Numbered from the stretch's first letter, positions 8,060 through 15,075 are shown. The stretch: 30,459 nt of DNA from CAYZRY01 sp964630225 (GCA_964630225.1 CAZVUK010000012.1:1-30459), one strand, 5' to 3'. Translations and numbers: made by a program. Notes: a model not told the origin generated them from the letters alone.

Positions 8060-8676
8060 AAAAAGTAGCAGTGTCTTTTTTAGGTAGTAAAAACACTAGT
8101 AAAGATATAGATCTGTTAGAAGCAACTAATGCTGATTATATACACATTGATTATATGGATGGTAAGTTTGTTAAAGGAAAAAACAATCCCTATAATTTGC
8201 TTGTAAAAAAAGCGAGAGAAATGAGAAAAAGATTAGATGTTCATCTAATGGCAAGCAAGCCCATAAATGCTATCGATCAATATGCTAGTTTAAACTGTGA
8301 ATATATAACTGTTCATGTCGAACTAAAAGAAGATATTCTATCTTTAATTGAACGAATCAAATCATATGGTATTAAAGCGGGACTAGCTGTAAATCCTGAG
8401 ACAGATATTGAAATGGTCTATGACTATCTTGATGATATTAGTCAGGTTCTTATTATGAGTGTTAAGCCTGGTGCTAGTGGCCAAGAACATATCGATATGA
8501 GTGATAAAATAAAGGCAGTTAAAAAAGAAATAGGGAAAAGAAGTGTTATTATTGCTATCGACGGAGGTATGGACAAAGAAAAAAGTGCCATGTATCCGGA
8601 AGTAGATTTAGTTGTAAGTGCTAGTTATGTAATATTTGATCAAAACTTTCAGCAAAGGATAGATGATTTAAGATGA
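8056..8676 (+). CDS. rpe: Ribulose-phosphate 3-epimerase
   Basis: It interconverts ribulose 5-phosphate and xylulose 5-phosphate in the pentose phosphate pathway. The 206-residue TIM barrel is slightly short for the family (about 215-225). Recognisable elements are HIDYMDGKF (H30, D32, D35), VHLMASKP (H63), VKPGASGQEHI (137-146) and IDGGM (D169). H30, D32, H63 and D169 are the expected metal/catalytic set. Deviations include SFLGSKN in place of the usual PSILSAD opening and VKPGASGQ for VNPGFGGQ. It remains clearly an epimerase, but the divergence leaves room for a related sugar phosphate such as allulose 6-phosphate. It is coupled to both neighbours by 4-base overlaps. Confidence 0.88.
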   Translation: MKKVAVSFLGSKNTSKDIDLLEATNADYIHIDYMDGKFVKGKNNPYNLLVKKAREMRKRLDVHLMASKPINAIDQYASLNCEYITVHVELKEDILSLIERIKSYGIKAGLAVNPETDIEMVYDYLDDISQVLIMSVKPGASGQEHIDMSDKIKAVKKEIGKRSVIIAIDGGMDKEKSAMYPEVDLVVSASYVIFDQNFQQRIDDLR

Positions 8677-9287
8677 AGAAAAAATTACTAATTATTTTAG
8701 TTTTAATATTATTAACAGCTTGCTCTTTTAAGAAAGAGATTTATATCGGTGGAAGAGGAAGTGAAGAATTAGAAGATGAGACTCCGAGTGAAGAGATCTT
8801 AATTAATGCTGGGAAATCATCCTCGATTGCCAGCCCTTTAGCCCTAGGTGAGACTGGTCTTGCCAGTAAATATAGTCCTAAGATTAAAGAGTATCAAATT
8901 GTCGATGTCACGCTTAAAAACATCAGTTTAAGTGACAATGACGAAGTCTTCAACAAATATAGTAGTGAAGTCGAAGAAATAAGTAAAAAAACCGGGTTTA
9001 AAGTCGTTGTTTTAGAATATGAAACCCATCTAATTAATTATGAGACAGAAACTTTTGGCAGTGATGGTGAAGTTTTTGCAGAGATTCAAGCGACAAACGG
9101 CGAAGCACTTGTCTATGATGGGGTTAAACAAGTTATCGATATTTACTATATCGACAAGAGTGAAGCGAAATTTAAAAACGATAAAGCATATGTTAAATTG
9201 ATGTTTCAAATACCCGAGGCTGCTGATAGTTTTCTACTTAAACTAGGAGCAGCAGGCAAAGTTCAAGCATTTTTTAAGGTAGGTTAG
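8673..9287 (+). CDS. Lipoprotein with probable Ig-like (DUF4352-type) beta-sandwich
   Basis: The N-terminus is a lipoprotein signal (KKKLLIILVLILLTAC) with lipobox LTAC, so C17 should be lipidated and the mature protein anchored outside the membrane. After an acidic Ser/Glu linker (about 25-45), residues about 50-204 alternate strands. ALGETGLASKYSPKIKEYQI followed by VDVTLKNIS resembles the start of the DUF4352/MPT63-like sandwich (a LGE..., then a VT-type strand). That assignment is tentative. The gene sits where Bacillus has the thiamine pyrophosphokinase gene after rpe, and it overlaps rpe by four bases. The context hints at a cell-surface role beside PrkC, but the function is unknown. 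Confidence 0.75.
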   Translation: MKKKLLIILVLILLTACSFKKEIYIGGRGSEELEDETPSEEILINAGKSSSIASPLALGETGLASKYSPKIKEYQIVDVTLKNISLSDNDEVFNKYSSEVEEISKKTGFKVVVLEYETHLINYETETFGSDGEVFAEIQATNGEALVYDGVKQVIDIYYIDKSEAKFKNDKAYVKLMFQIPEAADSFLLKLGAAGKVQAFFKVG

Positions 9288-9288
9288 G

Positions 9289-10428
9289 ATGATATATTTA
9301 GATTATAGTGCAACAACTAAAACAGATGAAGAAGTATTAAAAAGTTTTGAAAAAGCTAATCAAAGCTATTTCGCTAACCCTAATTCTCATCATAAATTAG
9401 GCTTAGAAGCAAAAAGCTTAATCGATAGCTCTACTTCTCAAATAGCCAATATATTAAAGATTAAAGAAAGTGAAATAATATATACAAGTGGGGCAAGTGA
9501 AGCAAATAATCTTGCCATTAAAGGAATTGCCGAAAAATATCAAAATAGAGGTAAACATATAATTACAAGTGAACTGGAACATTCATCTATTTATGCACCT
9601 CTTAGTTATTTAGCAACAAATGGCTATGATATCGATATTATCCCTTGCGATAAAGACGGGAAGATAGATTTAGACATTCTAAATAGAACATTAAGAGAAG
9701 ATACGATATTAGTTACGCTGACCGCTGTCTCAAGTGAAACAGGGGTAATAGAGCCTCTTGATGAAGTAGCTAAGATATTAAAAGAATATCCTAAATGTTT
9801 TTTCCATGTCGATATGACGCAAGCAATCGGAAAATTAGATTTTGATTTTACCAAGATAGATTTAGCCTCGTTTTCAGCACACAAATTTTTTGGTATCAAA
9901 GGAATAGGGGTGCTTTACAAACGAGACAAACTTATCATCGAACCCCAAATTCATGGGGGAAGTTCGACCACACTTTTTAGAAGCGGAACTCCAGCAACAT
10001 CCTTGATTGTTTCAATTAGCAAAGCTTTAAGACTAATTAGTGAAAAGAAAAAAGATAATTATGAATATGTTAAAAAATTAAATAATCGTGTTAGAGAAGA
10101 TTTGAAAAAATATGAGTTTATTAAAATTAATAGTCCAATCGATGCTCTTCCTCACATATTAAATATCAGCTTTATTCATTCAAAACCAGAGACTATTTTA
10201 CATATGTTCGAAGAAGAAAACATCTACATATCAACGCAAACTGCCTGTTCCTCAAAAGAAGCGTTTTCGACCGCAGTGCATGCAGTTACGAGAAATATGG
10301 AGCAAGCTGAGACATCGGTCAGAATAAGTTTATCTCATAAAACAAAAGAGATGGAAATAGATAAGTTTTTGCGAATATTAGATAAAATATATAATAAATG
10401 CGAGGAATTATATCGTGAAAATAATTAA
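9289..10428 (+). CDS. Class V aminotransferase, NifS/IscS-type cysteine desulfurase
   Basis: A PLP enzyme expected to take sulfur from cysteine as an enzyme-bound persulfide. The 379 residues show YLDYSATT (3-10), SGASEANN (67-74), ELEHSS (H98), HVDMTQAIGK (D175, Q178) and the PLP lysine in SAHKFFGIKGIGVL (K199). The mobile-loop cysteine is in TQTACSSK (C320). The usual VNNETG segment reads VSSETG (148-152), replacing an Asn that normally contacts PLP. The length and short ACSS loop are closer to the NifS-like proteins seen with thiI in Bacilli than to SufS. The gene starts one base after the lipoprotein stop and overlaps the thioredoxin-like gene by 14 bases. Confidence 0.9.
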   Translation: MIYLDYSATTKTDEEVLKSFEKANQSYFANPNSHHKLGLEAKSLIDSSTSQIANILKIKESEIIYTSGASEANNLAIKGIAEKYQNRGKHIITSELEHSSIYAPLSYLATNGYDIDIIPCDKDGKIDLDILNRTLREDTILVTLTAVSSETGVIEPLDEVAKILKEYPKCFFHVDMTQAIGKLDFDFTKIDLASFSAHKFFGIKGIGVLYKRDKLIIEPQIHGGSSTTLFRSGTPATSLIVSISKALRLISEKKKDNYEYVKKLNNRVREDLKKYEFIKINSPIDALPHILNISFIHSKPETILHMFEEENIYISTQTACSSKEAFSTAVHAVTRNMEQAETSVRISLSHKTKEMEIDKFLRILDKIYNKCEELYRENN

Positions 10429-10675
10429 GATAAATGCTATCTGGTGTCCAGGATGCCTCATTATTAATAAGACAATGAAAAAAATCGAAGAGTCATATCC
10501 AGAAATAGAATATATATCTTATGATTATGATATGGATTATGAAGAAGTTACAAAATTAGATGCTGGTAAGAGATTACCTGTTCTACTTTTTTATAAAGAT
10601 GATAAAGAAATAGAAAGAATGGTAGGTGAAAAGACATATGAAGAAATATCTGAAGTTATTACTCGTCTTTCTTAG
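10415..10675 (+). CDS. Small cytosolic thioredoxin-like protein (WCPGC)
   Basis: The 86-residue protein starts at GTG 10415 with GCGAGG a few bases upstream, inside the cysteine desulfurase gene. INAIWCPGCLI places the redox pair at C11 and C14 in a thioredoxin-like position, and KRLPVLLFYKDDKEI contains the expected cis-proline strand. The protein is shorter than thioredoxin (about 105 residues) because the first strand and helix are missing, giving a minimal fold. No signal peptide is present. Its overlap with a DsbD-like gene suggests it supplies electrons to that membrane protein from the cytosol, or exchanges thiols with the neighbouring desulfurase. That partnership is inferred from context. 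Confidence 0.85.
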   Translation: MKIIKINAIWCPGCLIINKTMKKIEESYPEIEYISYDYDMDYEEVTKLDAGKRLPVLLFYKDDKEIERMVGEKTYEEISEVITRLS

Positions 10676-11819
10676 CTTAACTATTCTTTTTTCTTTGGAA
10701 AAAGTTTCAGCTAAAAATCTTGAAGAAATTTTAGGCCCAAAAACGGAAGCTAAAGTAGATATATACCTTTTCTATGGAAGCACCTGTCCTCATTGTCATG
10801 ATGAAATAAAGTTTCTTTCTGTTTTAGAAGAAAAATACAAAGATAAGTTAGTTATTCATAAATACGAAGTATGGAACAATAAAAATAATGAAGATCTTTA
10901 TAATAGTGTTAGAAATTATTTTGAATTTAATAAGCAAGGAGTACCCTTTACAGTTATAGGCGAAGACTATTACTATGGATACTCATCAGCGACCGGCATA
11001 AGTATTGAAGAAGATATAAGAATAAAGCTCAAGTTAAATGGAAAAACTGAAGAACCGGTGCTTAATAAAGGAAAATATACGCTACCGCTTATAGGTGAGA
11101 TCGATGCTAGTAGTGCTAGTATTATAACTGTCGCTATTGTTCTTGGTTTTGTCGATGGCTTTAATCCATGTGCTCTGTGGGTACTTTTATTTATCATCAA
11201 TATGTTAATTGGAATGAAGAACAAGAAAAAGATGTTTGTTTTAGGTTATACTTTTTTACTTGTATCAGCCATAGTTTATTTTCTAGCAATGCTTGGAATA
11301 AGTTTTATTTTATCATTTGCTATGATTAATAAAATTAGAATGACTATTGGCTTTATCGCCCTTATTTTAGGAATATACAGTATCTACAAATATATAAAGA
11401 CAAACAAAGAGAGTGGCTGTGAAGTCGTCGATGATAACAAGCGAAAAAGTTTAATAAAAAAGATGAGTAAAATTAAAAATTCATCGACTCTTATCGGTGC
11501 TTTAGTTGGCATAATTATTTTAGCGATCGGAGTTAATATAATAGAACTTACATGCTCACTTGGTTTTCCAGCTATTTTTTCAGAAATACTTGCTATAAAC
11601 AAAGTAAGTGGTGCTGCTAAAATATCATATCTTCTTGTCTATGTCTTTATGTATATGCTCGATGATTTAATTATCTTTACCATTGCTGTTCTTACTTATG
11701 AAGTGACAGCTCAGAGCACCAAATACGGCAAAATAATGAAACTAATTGGTGGAATACTTATGATTATCATGGGACTTTTACTGGTCTTTAAACCGGAATG
11801 GGTAATGCTTAATTTTTAA
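10638..11819 (+). CDS. Extracytoplasmic thioredoxin domain fused to DsbD/CcdA-like thiol-disulfide transporter
   Basis: Translation from ATG 10638 (AGGTG at 10624-10628) gives 393 residues; an in-frame GTG at 10626 is less likely. A signal/anchor (about 1-25) is followed by a thioredoxin-like domain with STCPHCHDE (C50, C53) and cis-Pro loop GVPFTVIG (about 101-108). About six membrane helices follow (from about 160 to 388). GFNPCALW holds C178 and IELTCSLGF holds C306, matching the paired cysteines of DsbD/CcdA that carry electrons across the membrane. DsbD itself has its thioredoxin domain C-terminal, so this is a reversed architecture. It overlaps the cytosolic thioredoxin gene by 38 bases. 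Substrates outside the cell are unknown. Confidence 0.85.
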   Translation: MKKYLKLLLVFLSLTILFSLEKVSAKNLEEILGPKTEAKVDIYLFYGSTCPHCHDEIKFLSVLEEKYKDKLVIHKYEVWNNKNNEDLYNSVRNYFEFNKQGVPFTVIGEDYYYGYSSATGISIEEDIRIKLKLNGKTEEPVLNKGKYTLPLIGEIDASSASIITVAIVLGFVDGFNPCALWVLLFIINMLIGMKNKKKMFVLGYTFLLVSAIVYFLAMLGISFILSFAMINKIRMTIGFIALILGIYSIYKYIKTNKESGCEVVDDNKRKSLIKKMSKIKNSSTLIGALVGIIILAIGVNIIELTCSLGFPAIFSEILAINKVSGAAKISYLLVYVFMYMLDDLIIFTIAVLTYEVTAQSTKYGKIMKLIGGILMIIMGLLLVFKPEWVMLNF

Positions 11820-11834
11820 AACAATTTGTACAAG

Positions 11835-11863
11835 TTGACATAAACATATTATGTTAGTATTCT
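11835..11863 (+). promoter_or_regulatory. Promoter of the prepilin-LRR gene
   Basis: A perfect -35 TTGACA (11835-11840), a 17-base spacer and TATTCT (11858-11863) lie 35 bases before the start codon. GGAGGTG (11884-11890) is the ribosome binding site. The gene can therefore be expressed separately from the redox operon upstream. Confidence 0.75.
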
Positions 11864-11897
11864 GTAGAAGAATAACAATATATGGAGGTGTTCGTAA

Positions 11898-13925
11898 ATG
11901 AAAAATTACAAAGGCTTTACACTTATTGAATTATTAGCAACGATCATTATTGTTGCTTTGCTTTTAGCTATAGCAGTTCCCACAATCAGTAAATATATCG
12001 ATCAATCTAAAAGAAAAGTTTATATAGCAACCGCAAGGCAGTATGTAGATGCCGCACAAAAAAAGGTTGCTCATTTGGACTTTTCTTTTTTTGATAGTGA
12101 TACAACCTATTATGTACATATAAATAATATAGAACTGAATAACAACAAACAAAGTCCATATGCTATATGGAAAGATGCATATGTAGCAATTATATATGAT
12201 GGAATTAGTCACTATTATTATTGGATATCGGCCGATGAAAGTGGTCACAGAATTAATTTGACTAGAGAAAAAATTCTTAAAGAAAAAGACATATATGTTT
12301 CGAAAAATTTAGATGTAAACAATAGAGCTCCAATCGGTAATCGCAAAAAAATTTATCTACTTGATGATAATGGTGTAGTACAGAGTCTAACCCCTTTTGT
12401 TTTATTAAGCAAAGAAGAAGCGAGAAGTTGTTATAGTTATGATGAAAAACCAGATGCTAGTATCAGGCTGACATATTATAACAAAGACTGTGGTGTTGAT
12501 GTTGTTATTCCAGGTATGATTGATGATAAAATTGTCAGTGAAATATATCAATATACTTATAGAGGGATGAATTTGAATTCGGTTATAATACCCGACACTG
12601 TCACTCATATAGGTACTAGAAGTTTTTCATATAACAATATAAGCAGTTTGGAAATTCCTTCATCTGTCGTGACGATTGGATCAGGTGCCTTTCTTCAAAA
12701 TAAAATCAGTGAGCTAAAAATGAATGAAGGTCTGGTTACTATTGGCACCCTATCGTTTTCAAACAATCAAATATCTGATTTATCAATTCCAAAATCTGTC
12801 ACTACTATAGGATCGTGTGCTTTTTGCTCAAATCCTTTAACTAATCCATCGTTTCTATTTGCAAAATCAGGTAACGCTACTGATTATTCAACTATCACTG
12901 GTTATATTGGTGATTTTTCAGAGTTTGCCCAAGATAAAAAATTTATTATCCCAGCAGTAACCAATGGAGTTCCTCTTCAAAGAATTGCCGCCAGTGCCTT
13001 TTCTTCGATGGGTTTAACAGACTGGGAAGTCGTAATACCTAATACTGTGCGTGTGATTGAGGCATCTGCATTTAATGCTTCATCTATTGGAAAGATAAAT
13101 CTTCCCCATGGCTTAACAACTATCGGCTCGTTAGCATTTTACAACAATCGATTACGAAGTTTAAATATTCCCTCAACTGTCACCTCGATTGGTAGCACAG
13201 CTTTTAATCTTAATTTAGTAGCAAATCCTGAAGAGGCTTTTGTCTACCGAAGAACCACTAACGGTATTGACTATTCAACTATAATAAGTTATGCAGGAGC
13301 AAATAGAAAAAATCTTGTGATTCCTGAGGCAAAAAGCGGTGTAATTTTAAAAAACTTAATGGGCGGTTCTTTCAATTACTTGTCCTTAACCGGCACCCTG
13401 CGCATCCCACCAACGGTTACCTCTATTCCTGCTTTGACATTTCAATTAAACTATTTGTCTTCAATTGATAATGGTGATGGTGATACTAGCAGAGGATCAT
13501 TTGTTTTTAAAAGAATGGCTGATGGTTCAATTGACTATTCAACTATTGTTGGTTACGGCAATTCATCTGTGGCGGTAGTTGTACCAAACTATGTTAAACA
13601 TATCGGTAGTCACAGTTTCAATTATAGTCTTATACGTTCGGTTAACTTGCCCGAAGGACTAATAACGATTGGATCAAACGCTTTTAATAAATGTAGACTA
13701 ACTGGAACGATTGTTATTCCAAGTACGGTAACAACTATTGGAGATGGAGCATTTTTAAAAGTCAGAACTTATGCTGATTATAATCTTTATGACAAAATAA
13801 TCAATAAAACAGGTCGTGCTTTTAACTGGAGTAACATTAGCGGAAACTACGGTGCAGCAAGCGGAAACATTGTTACAGGAACAGTTGAAAACTGGTATGG
13901 TAATATTGAAGTTAGTGACAAATAA
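11898..13925 (+). CDS. Type IV prepilin-like protein with BspA-type leucine-rich repeats
   Basis: The 675-residue protein opens with a textbook class III signal: KNYKG/FTLIELLATIII, with predicted cleavage after G6 and Glu at mature position 5. A pilin N-terminal helix runs to about 57. A head region (about 58-165) rich in Tyr/Asp strands follows. From about 200 to 655 it consists of LRR_5/BspA-type repeats of about 23 residues (IPxxVTxIGxxAFxxNxI), interrupted three times by a DYSTI(T/I/V)xY module at 329, 458 and 547. Cysteines 178, 198, 306 and 310 could form disulfides. The family suggests a surface pseudopilus subunit bearing an adhesive solenoid. No pilus ATPase or prepilin peptidase gene is in the window. 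Confidence 0.88.
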   Translation: MKNYKGFTLIELLATIIIVALLLAIAVPTISKYIDQSKRKVYIATARQYVDAAQKKVAHLDFSFFDSDTTYYVHINNIELNNNKQSPYAIWKDAYVAIIYDGISHYYYWISADESGHRINLTREKILKEKDIYVSKNLDVNNRAPIGNRKKIYLLDDNGVVQSLTPFVLLSKEEARSCYSYDEKPDASIRLTYYNKDCGVDVVIPGMIDDKIVSEIYQYTYRGMNLNSVIIPDTVTHIGTRSFSYNNISSLEIPSSVVTIGSGAFLQNKISELKMNEGLVTIGTLSFSNNQISDLSIPKSVTTIGSCAFCSNPLTNPSFLFAKSGNATDYSTITGYIGDFSEFAQDKKFIIPAVTNGVPLQRIAASAFSSMGLTDWEVVIPNTVRVIEASAFNASSIGKINLPHGLTTIGSLAFYNNRLRSLNIPSTVTSIGSTAFNLNLVANPEEAFVYRRTTNGIDYSTIISYAGANRKNLVIPEAKSGVILKNLMGGSFNYLSLTGTLRIPPTVTSIPALTFQLNYLSSIDNGDGDTSRGSFVFKRMADGSIDYSTIVGYGNSSVAVVVPNYVKHIGSHSFNYSLIRSVNLPEGLITIGSNAFNKCRLTGTIVIPSTVTTIGDGAFLKVRTYADYNLYDKIINKTGRAFNWSNISGNYGAASGNIVTGTVENWYGNIEVSDK

Positions 13926-13952
13926 ATTGATTACAAATAAAAAACAAATCAC

Positions 13953-13981
13953 TTGTAAATCAACTGCTTCTGTGTTATACT
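13953..13981 (+). promoter_or_regulatory. Strong promoter of the small zinc-ribbon gene, overlapped by a dyad
   Basis: TTGTAA (13953-13958), a 17-base spacer and TATACT (13976-13981) with TG at 13973-13974 form a strong extended -10 promoter. The -35 lies in the right arm of an imperfect inverted repeat (13927-13936 against 13953-13963). The implied leader is about 95 bases and carries AAAGGAGGT just before the start codon. Confidence 0.75.
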
Positions 13982-14083
13982 TCTAATTGTGTAAAGCACA
14001 GGTCTTATATATTCCTTGTTATTATTCTCTAAAAGAAGATAAAGAAGTAAGTAAAAGATCCAAAAAATAAAGGAGGTAATAAC

Positions 14084-14251
14084 ATGGCTGAATTCCAAGA
14101 TAAAACATTAAGTTGTCAAGATTGTGGTGTCGAATTTGCTTTTACTGTTAGAGAACAAGAGTTCTACGCAGAAAAAGGTTTCACTAATGAACCAAAAAGA
14201 TGCAAAGAGTGCCGCGATAAGAAAAAAGCACAAAAAAGAAATAGAGATTAA
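14084..14251 (+). CDS. 55-residue zinc-ribbon protein
   Basis: ATG 14084 follows AAAGGAGGTAATAAC and opens a 55-codon frame ending at TAA 14249-14251. The protein begins MAEFQDKTLSCQDCG. CQDC (11-14) and CKEC (40-43) form one zinc ribbon around an aromatic core with NEPKRCKEC, followed by a Lys/Arg-rich tail. This pattern is typical of the widespread short zinc-ribbon proteins of Bacillota (the probable zinc-binding zf-trcl type), which are often highly expressed; their biochemical role is not established. A strong promoter, an ideal ribosome binding site and an immediate terminator make it a single-gene unit. An overlapping longer frame at 14124-14315 is a shadow of it. Confidence 0.88.
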   Translation: MAEFQDKTLSCQDCGVEFAFTVREQEFYAEKGFTNEPKRCKECRDKKKAQKRNRD

Positions 14252-14268
14252 TCTCTATTTTTTTTTAG
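14239..14268 (+). terminator. Rho-independent terminator after the zinc-ribbon gene
   Basis: A fully palindromic 22-base stretch (AAATAGAGA, loop TTAA, TCTCTATTT; 14239-14260) runs straight into further T residues. It contains the TAA stop in its loop, the same design as the terminator at 1156-1188. Confidence 0.88.
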
Positions 14269-14285
14269 GTATTTTTGTAATTATC

Positions 14286-14291
14286 TATAAT
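14286..14291 (+). promoter_or_regulatory. Possible -10 element of radC
   Basis: TATAAT lies 25 bases upstream of the proposed radC start and after a terminator. The expected -35 region falls in the T-run of that terminator and has no good match, so the promoter is supported only by position and the -10. Confidence 0.4.
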
Positions 14292-14310
14292 AATAATATT
14301 GGTGATATTT

Positions 14311-14991
14311 ATTAAGATTAAAGATATGCCCTTATCAGAGCGACCAAGAGAGCGCTTGATTAACATGGGTAAAGAACAATTATCTAACCAGGAGCTTTTA
14401 GCTATCATTATTAAAACTGGTAGCAAGGGTAAATCTGTCAAAGAGTTGGCCCTTGATGTTTTAAAGATTTATGAATTGACAGACACGGAAGATATAAATA
14501 TAGCACTTTTAACTAAAATAAAGGGCATCGGTAAAGTTAAGGCAAGCGAGATACTCGCTTGTTTTGAGCTGGGTCGAAGAAAACTTGAACATATTTCTAA
14601 AAAAGATAAGCTAATTTCTCCCCTAGACGTATACGAGTACAGCACAAGATATCTTCGTAGCGATAAACAGGAATGTTTTTATGGAATATATCTAAATAGT
14701 AAATGTGAAGTAATAGCCAGCAAACTACTTTTTGTCGGAACTATTAATCAAAGCATAGTTCATCCCAGAGAAATCTTTAAGCACGCATATCTTTATTCAG
14801 CTGTTTCGATAATCTGTGTTCATAATCACCCTAGTGGTAACTCTGAGCCATCAGTATCTGATGCTCATTTAACTAAAAATCTTTTTGAGATAGGTGAAGT
14901 CCAAGGTATCAAGATAATCGATCATGTAATAATAGGTAAGGGTAATTACTATAGTTTTAATGAAGAAAAGAAAAGCTTTTTAGAGGATTAA
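14311..14991 (+). CDS. radC: RadC-family JAB/JAMM domain protein, apparently starting at AUU
   Basis: From ATT 14311 the protein reads MKIKDMPLSERPRERL, the normal RadC N-terminus, giving 226 residues. A helix-hairpin-helix (about 70-85, KIKGIGKVKASEIL) precedes the JAMM metalloprotease-like domain with HNHPSGNSEPSVSD (H171, H173, S175, D184). RadC was once linked to DNA repair; its biochemical role remains uncertain. GGTGAT (14301-14306) lies four bases before the ATT, exactly the spacing used for trpS at 23475. The open frame extends to a TTG at 14299 and GTG at 14302, but these lie within or before the Shine-Dalgarno. The next ATG (14326) would remove conserved residues. Confidence 0.9.
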   Translation: MKIKDMPLSERPRERLINMGKEQLSNQELLAIIIKTGSKGKSVKELALDVLKIYELTDTEDINIALLTKIKGIGKVKASEILACFELGRRKLEHISKKDKLISPLDVYEYSTRYLRSDKQECFYGIYLNSKCEVIASKLLFVGTINQSIVHPREIFKHAYLYSAVSIICVHNHPSGNSEPSVSDAHLTKNLFEIGEVQGIKIIDHVIIGKGNYYSFNEEKKSFLED

Positions 14992-15005
14992 AAACTCGTA
15001 AATAA

Positions 15006-15034
15006 TTGACAAGAGCCTATTTTATAAGTATACT
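15006..15034 (+). promoter_or_regulatory. Consensus promoter of the cohesin-like/cadherin-like surface protein gene
   Basis: TTGACA (15006-15011), a 17-base spacer and TATACT (15029-15034) form an almost perfect vegetative promoter. The start codon is 42 bases further on, after AGGTGGAGGAAG. Confidence 0.85.
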
Positions 15035-15054
15035 AATTACTAGAATAATTAGTA
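15031..15054 (+). promoter_or_regulatory. Perfect inverted repeat over the -10 and start site (candidate operator)
   Basis: TACTAATTA (15031-15039), a 6-base spacer and TAATTAGTA (15046-15054) form a perfect 9-bp dyad. It overlaps the -10 box and the expected transcription start near 15041. A dimeric repressor site is the simplest reading; a 5'-end hairpin is less likely because the left arm would be mostly upstream of the start site. Confidence 0.55.
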
Positions 15055-15075
15055 CATCTAATAGGTGGAGGAAGA

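Noticed and set aside
14124..14315. 63-codon + strand open frame
   Set aside because: It overlaps the well-supported 55-residue zinc-ribbon gene in another frame, runs through that gene's terminator and has no ribosome binding site.
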